From positions 1-7,151 of the forward strand of contig CABUZU010000100.1 of the NCBI GenBank assembly GCA_902496125.1: a stretch of 7,151 bases of DNA. Direction: 5' to 3'. This DNA comes from an uncultured Lachnospiraceae bacterium (GTDB lineage: Bacteria > Bacillota > Clostridia > Lachnospirales > Lachnospiraceae). The translations under genes were made by a program, and so were the position numbers. A model generated the notes under the pieces. That model was not told where the DNA came from. It searched no databases and was given only the letters and a program-made list of their open reading frames with translations. Below are positions 4,981-7,151 of this stretch, in pieces. How positions within the stretch are numbered: the first letter of the stretch is position 1; every line of letters begins with the position of its first letter.

Positions 4981-5403
4981 TCAATGTACAGCTGTGATAC
5001 TACGAATATTTTTTCCATTCATATAACCACAAGCAGTAAGACCCGCTTGAATAATCTGTGTCCATTTTTGGGTTGATAATTCAATAATGGTATCATCATC
5101 GAGTTCAATTTTACAAATATCATCAGAATCTGAATCACAAGAAATTCGGTACATATTTTTTCTGCTGATTGCACCAATTTCTTCTAAGGTATTTATCATT
5201 CGATAGACGGTGGCAGAGCCAATTTTATTATCTAATTTCGATGCTTTATAATAAATTTCTTTACAACAAGAAAATTCTTCTTCCAATATAATATCCAAAA
5301 GCATCAGTCTTTGTTTGGTAATTCTACAACCTTGCTCTTTTAACTTTTGAATGATCATTTCCTTTTGCATCTGTGTTCTACGATAATTTCTAGAGTCGCC
5401 CAA
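4981..5403 (-). CDS. Fur-family transcriptional regulator with non-canonical metal-binding region
   Basis: The 140-residue protein has a clear Fur-type winged helix at residues about 16-86: QGCRITKQR (24-32) followed by LLDIILEE, then SATVYRMINTLEEIGAI (63-79), the DNA-recognition helix and wing. The C-terminal part keeps a Fur-like outline (IIEL, then a GL..CGY stretch) but lacks the usual HHHxHxxCxxC elements. The only histidine is the last residue, His140. Instead there is an acidic Cys-flanked stretch CDSDSDDIC (89-97), and cysteines at 26, 46, 47 and 125. It therefore either senses metal or redox through different ligands or works without metal. The start is TTG at 5403, supported by AAGGAGG seven bases upstream; the next ATG (codon 12) has no such site. 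It is last in the feo unit, 19 nt after the small Cys-rich gene, suggesting a role in iron-linked regulation, which is inferred. Confidence 0.85.
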   Translation of the reverse strand: MGDSRNYRRTQMQKEMIIQKLKEQGCRITKQRLMLLDIILEEEFSCCKEIYYKASKLDNKIGSATVYRMINTLEEIGAISRKNMYRISCDSDSDDICKIELDDDTIIELSTQKWTQIIQAGLTACGYMNGKNIRSITAVH

Positions 5404-5410
5404 ACTATCT

Positions 5411-5417
5411 CCTCCTT
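5411..5417 (-). promoter_or_regulatory. Ribosome binding site selecting the TTG start of the Fur-like gene
   Basis: AAGGAGG on the minus strand, 7 nt before the TTG at 5403-5401. It lies in the 19-nt gap after the upstream small gene and is the reason for preferring the rare TTG start over the in-frame ATG at codon 12. Confidence 0.85.
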
Positions 5418-5422
5418 ACTAA

Positions 5423-5554
5423 TTAATGACAACCTCCGCCACAACTGCTACAATTTCCATTGCAGCCTTTGCCATTTTTTTTATCTTTTCTAATACTATG
5501 TACTGCAAGTCCTACAATACCTACAACTACTACTAACACAACTACTGTACCCAT
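5423..5554 (-). CDS. FeoB-associated Cys-rich membrane protein (43 residues)
   Basis: This small gene encodes a 43-residue peptide: a single hydrophobic helix at about 4-18 (very Val-rich), a short basic stretch HSIRKDKKNGK (19-29), and a tail with four cysteines in the pattern C-x3-C-x2-C-x3-C (Cys31, 35, 38, 42) ending in His43. This matches the FeoB-associated Cys-rich membrane protein family (Pfam family once named after a virus attachment protein p12), commonly found just downstream of feoB in Clostridia. The cysteines may bind iron or assist FeoB at the membrane; the function is not established. The ATG at 5554 has AGGAGG (5561-5566) six bases upstream. It lies between feoB, after a GC-rich hairpin, and the Fur-like gene, 19 nt downstream, so it belongs to the feo unit. 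Its short length makes it easy to miss. Confidence 0.88.
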   Translation of the reverse strand: MGTVVVLVVVVGIVGLAVHSIRKDKKNGKGCNGNCSSCGGGCH

Positions 5555-5560
5555 ACCATA

Positions 5561-5566
5561 CCTCCT
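5561..5566 (-). promoter_or_regulatory. Ribosome binding site of the small Cys-rich protein
   Basis: AGGAGG on the minus strand, 6 nt before the ATG at 5554-5552. A second ATG five bases upstream of the chosen one is out of frame and too close to this site, so the chosen start is well supported. Confidence 0.85.
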
Positions 5567-5581
5567 ATAAAGTTATATGTA

Positions 5582-5605
5582 AATAGGGGGATTGCTCCCC
5601 CTATT
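5582..5605 (-). terminator. GC-rich hairpin after feoB: partial terminator or mRNA-stability element
   Basis: AATAGGGGG (5582-5590) pairs with CCCCCTATT (5597-5605) around a 6-nt loop, giving nine perfect pairs with five G-C. It starts 12 nt after the feoB stop and ends about 15 nt before the ribosome site of the small Cys-rich gene. On the transcribed strand the following tract is only TATTTACAT, so termination is probably incomplete. It may lower expression of the two downstream genes or protect the feoB mRNA end. Confidence 0.65.
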
Positions 5606-5617
5606 ATTAATAACACT

Positions 5618-7151
5618 TTATTTGATACCTGCTGTCTTCATATTTAAAGTAGTACTTTCTTTATAAGGTCTAACAAGTAAGTATACAAATGCTACGATTA
5701 CTGCGATTGCTACAACAGTTCCAATGCCAAATCCAGCACCAGTTGCTAAGCTACCAATCTGGAATACGCAAAGTGCTACAAGATAAGCAAATCCACACTG
5801 ATATCCAATTGCTGTAAAGAACCATTTTGTATTGTTCATTTCTCTCTTAATTGCACCCATAGCAGCAAAGCAAGGAGCACAAAGTAAGTTAAATACTAAG
5901 AATGAATAACCTGAAATTAATGTAAATGCTGCACCCATGTTCTGATATACCGTACCGTCACCAGCACCATATAAGATACCAAGAGTACCTACAATATTTT
6001 CTTTTGCAACTAAACCTGTTACAGATGCAACTGCTGCCTGCCAATTGCCCCATCCTAAAGGTGCAAAGATCCAAGCTACTGCATTACCAATTGCAGCTAA
6101 AATACTGCTGTCTAATTGGTCTTCTTCTAACATAGTAAAGGAACCATCTACCCATCCAAAGTAAGAAGTAAACCATACAAAGATTGTAGAAAGTAAGATA
6201 ATCGTTCCCGCTTTCTTAATAAATGAAGAACCACGTTCCCACATACTACGAAGTACATTACTTACTGTAGGCATATGGTAAGCTGGTAATTCCATAACGA
6301 ATGGTGCAGGATCGCCTGCGAAAAGTTTCGTTTTCTTTAAAATAATACCAGAGCAAATGATTGCTGCTACTCCTAAGAAGTAAGCAGAAGGAGCTACCCA
6401 TGAAGCACCACCAAAGATTGCACCAGCTACCATTGCGATAAATGGTAATTTAGCACCACAAGGAATAAATGTGGTAGTCATAATTGTCATCTTACGGTCT
6501 TTATCATTTTCAATGGTACGAGATGCCATGATACCAGGAACACCACAACCAGAACCAATTAAGAATGGAATAAAGGATTTACCTGAAAGACCAAATTTAC
6601 GGAAAATTCTATCCATAATGAAGGCGATACGTGCCATATATCCACAAGCTTCAAGGAATGCTAAGAAGATAAATAAGATTAAAATCTGAGGTACGAAACC
6701 AAGTACGGCACCAACACCGGCTACGATACCATCCATGATTAATCCTCTTAACCAATCAGCACAATTTACTGCATCTAATGCAGCTTCGATAAATACAGGA
6801 ATACCAGGAATCCAAATGCCATAATCTGCATTATCTGGAGCTTCACCCTTATATTTTGCATAAACGTTTAAAGAGGCTTTTAAATCTTTACCTGTTGCAG
6901 TTTCTTCCTCTGTTGCAAGAGTTTCTTCATCTTCTACTAAATAGTTAACAGAAGCGTCATCAGAAATGCTTGAAGCATACTGAGTTAATGCTGCATAGGC
7001 ATTTTCATAGTTAAAATCATCAGATTCACTGTCAATTGCAGAAGCAACATCTGCATTGCCATATTGTTCATTTTCTACGAATGCATTAATAATGTTTGTT
7101 GCATCAGTAAATTCATCGTTATCAGCTTCGAAAGAATCTCTACCAATACCA
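5618..7151 (-). CDS. feoB: Ferrous iron transport protein B, C-terminal 510 residues (partial)
   Basis: The frame is open from the TAA at 5618 to the window edge, giving 510 residues; the N-terminal G-protein domain and the true start lie beyond 7151. The membrane domain is clear: WLRGLIMDGIVAGVGAVLG, the first gate region with GSGCGVPGIMASRTIEN, the conserved TTTFIPCGAKLP motif, and the second gate with NLLCAPCFAAMGAIKREM. The gate cysteines are kept. FeoB imports Fe2+ across the cytoplasmic membrane with a GTPase-linked domain. The first 87 residues in the window form a very acidic segment (23 Asp/Glu, one basic residue) before YGIWIPGIPVF. By FeoB topology this should be a loop between the first two membrane helices, probably outside the cell. 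The internal ATG at 6736 is not the start, since conserved FeoB sequence continues upstream. The next genes, a Cys-rich helper and a Fur-like regulator, form the rest of the unit. Confidence 0.95.
   Translation of the reverse strand, partial: GIGRDSFEADNDEFTDATNIINAFVENEQYGNADVASAIDSESDDFNYENAYAALTQYASSISDDASVNYLVEDEETLATEEETATGKDLKASLNVYAKYKGEAPDNADYGIWIPGIPVFIEAALDAVNCADWLRGLIMDGIVAGVGAVLGFVPQILILFIFLAFLEACGYMARIAFIMDRIFRKFGLSGKSFIPFLIGSGCGVPGIMASRTIENDKDRKMTIMTTTFIPCGAKLPFIAMVAGAIFGGASWVAPSAYFLGVAAIICSGIILKKTKLFAGDPAPFVMELPAYHMPTVSNVLRSMWERGSSFIKKAGTIILLSTIFVWFTSYFGWVDGSFTMLEEDQLDSSILAAIGNAVAWIFAPLGWGNWQAAVASVTGLVAKENIVGTLGILYGAGDGTVYQNMGAAFTLISGYSFLVFNLLCAPCFAAMGAIKREMNNTKWFFTAIGYQCGFAYLVALCVFQIGSLATGAGFGIGTVVAIAVIVAFVYLLVRPYKESTTLNMKTAGIK

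Noticed and set aside
4827..5018. Minus-strand frame across the convergent terminator
   Set aside because: It runs through the bidirectional terminator and both gene ends, and has no recognisable product.
5926..6689. Plus-strand frames at 5926-6135 and 6471-6689 within feoB
   Set aside because: Antisense shadows of the well-conserved FeoB membrane domain.
5618..6736. FeoB starting at the ATG at 6736
   Set aside because: The frame is open upstream to the window edge and keeps FeoB-like sequence (WLRGLI directly before MDGIVAG), so this ATG is internal and the gene is partial.

Overview
The window looks like a chromosomal segment of a low-GC Gram-positive anaerobe of the class Clostridia, most likely family Lachnospiraceae. 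The basis is AT-rich DNA, strong AGGAGG-type ribosome sites with frequent GTG/TTG starts, a RNase Y gene, a small protein of the DUF6465 type, an extended clostridial FeoB followed by a small Cys-rich protein, and a SpoIIM-like gene next to nudF that points to a spore-forming lineage. Taxonomy is inferred from family resemblance only; no search was run.

Almost everything is on the minus strand. Reading that strand from right to left: (1) 7151-4981 is an iron-uptake unit: the C-terminal 510 residues of FeoB (start lies outside the window), a GC-rich hairpin, a 43-residue FeoB-associated Cys-rich membrane protein, and an unusual Fur-family regulator with a TTG start and almost no histidines. 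It ends at a bidirectional terminator (4930-4967). (2) The only plus-strand gene, at 4481-4918, converges on that terminator. It encodes a DUF6465-like protein with a repetitive charged N-terminal half. (3) A 302-base divergent intergenic region (4179-4480) carries the leader and a perfect-consensus sigma-A promoter for rny on one strand and a good promoter for the DUF6465-like gene on the other. (4) 4178-1561 holds rny, a terminator hairpin, nudF (ADP-ribose pyrophosphatase) and an overlapping SpoIIM-like membrane protein. (5) 1574-1 holds a promoter, a roughly 165-nt leader with three consecutive inverted repeats, an aspartate aminotransferase of the Ic (MocR-like fold) group, and the first 25 codons of a putative diaminopimelate decarboxylase-like gene that starts immediately after the aminotransferase stop.

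The functional themes are ferrous iron import and its local regulator, RNA turnover (RNase Y), nucleotide housekeeping with a sporulation-type membrane protein, and aspartate/lysine-type amino-acid metabolism. No CRISPR array, rRNA, tRNA, insertion sequence or phage gene was recognised. The observations most worth following are the histidine-poor Fur homologue in the feo unit, the structured leader or repeat block upstream of the aminotransferase, the very acidic segment of FeoB, and the terminator placed directly in front of the nudF ribosome site.
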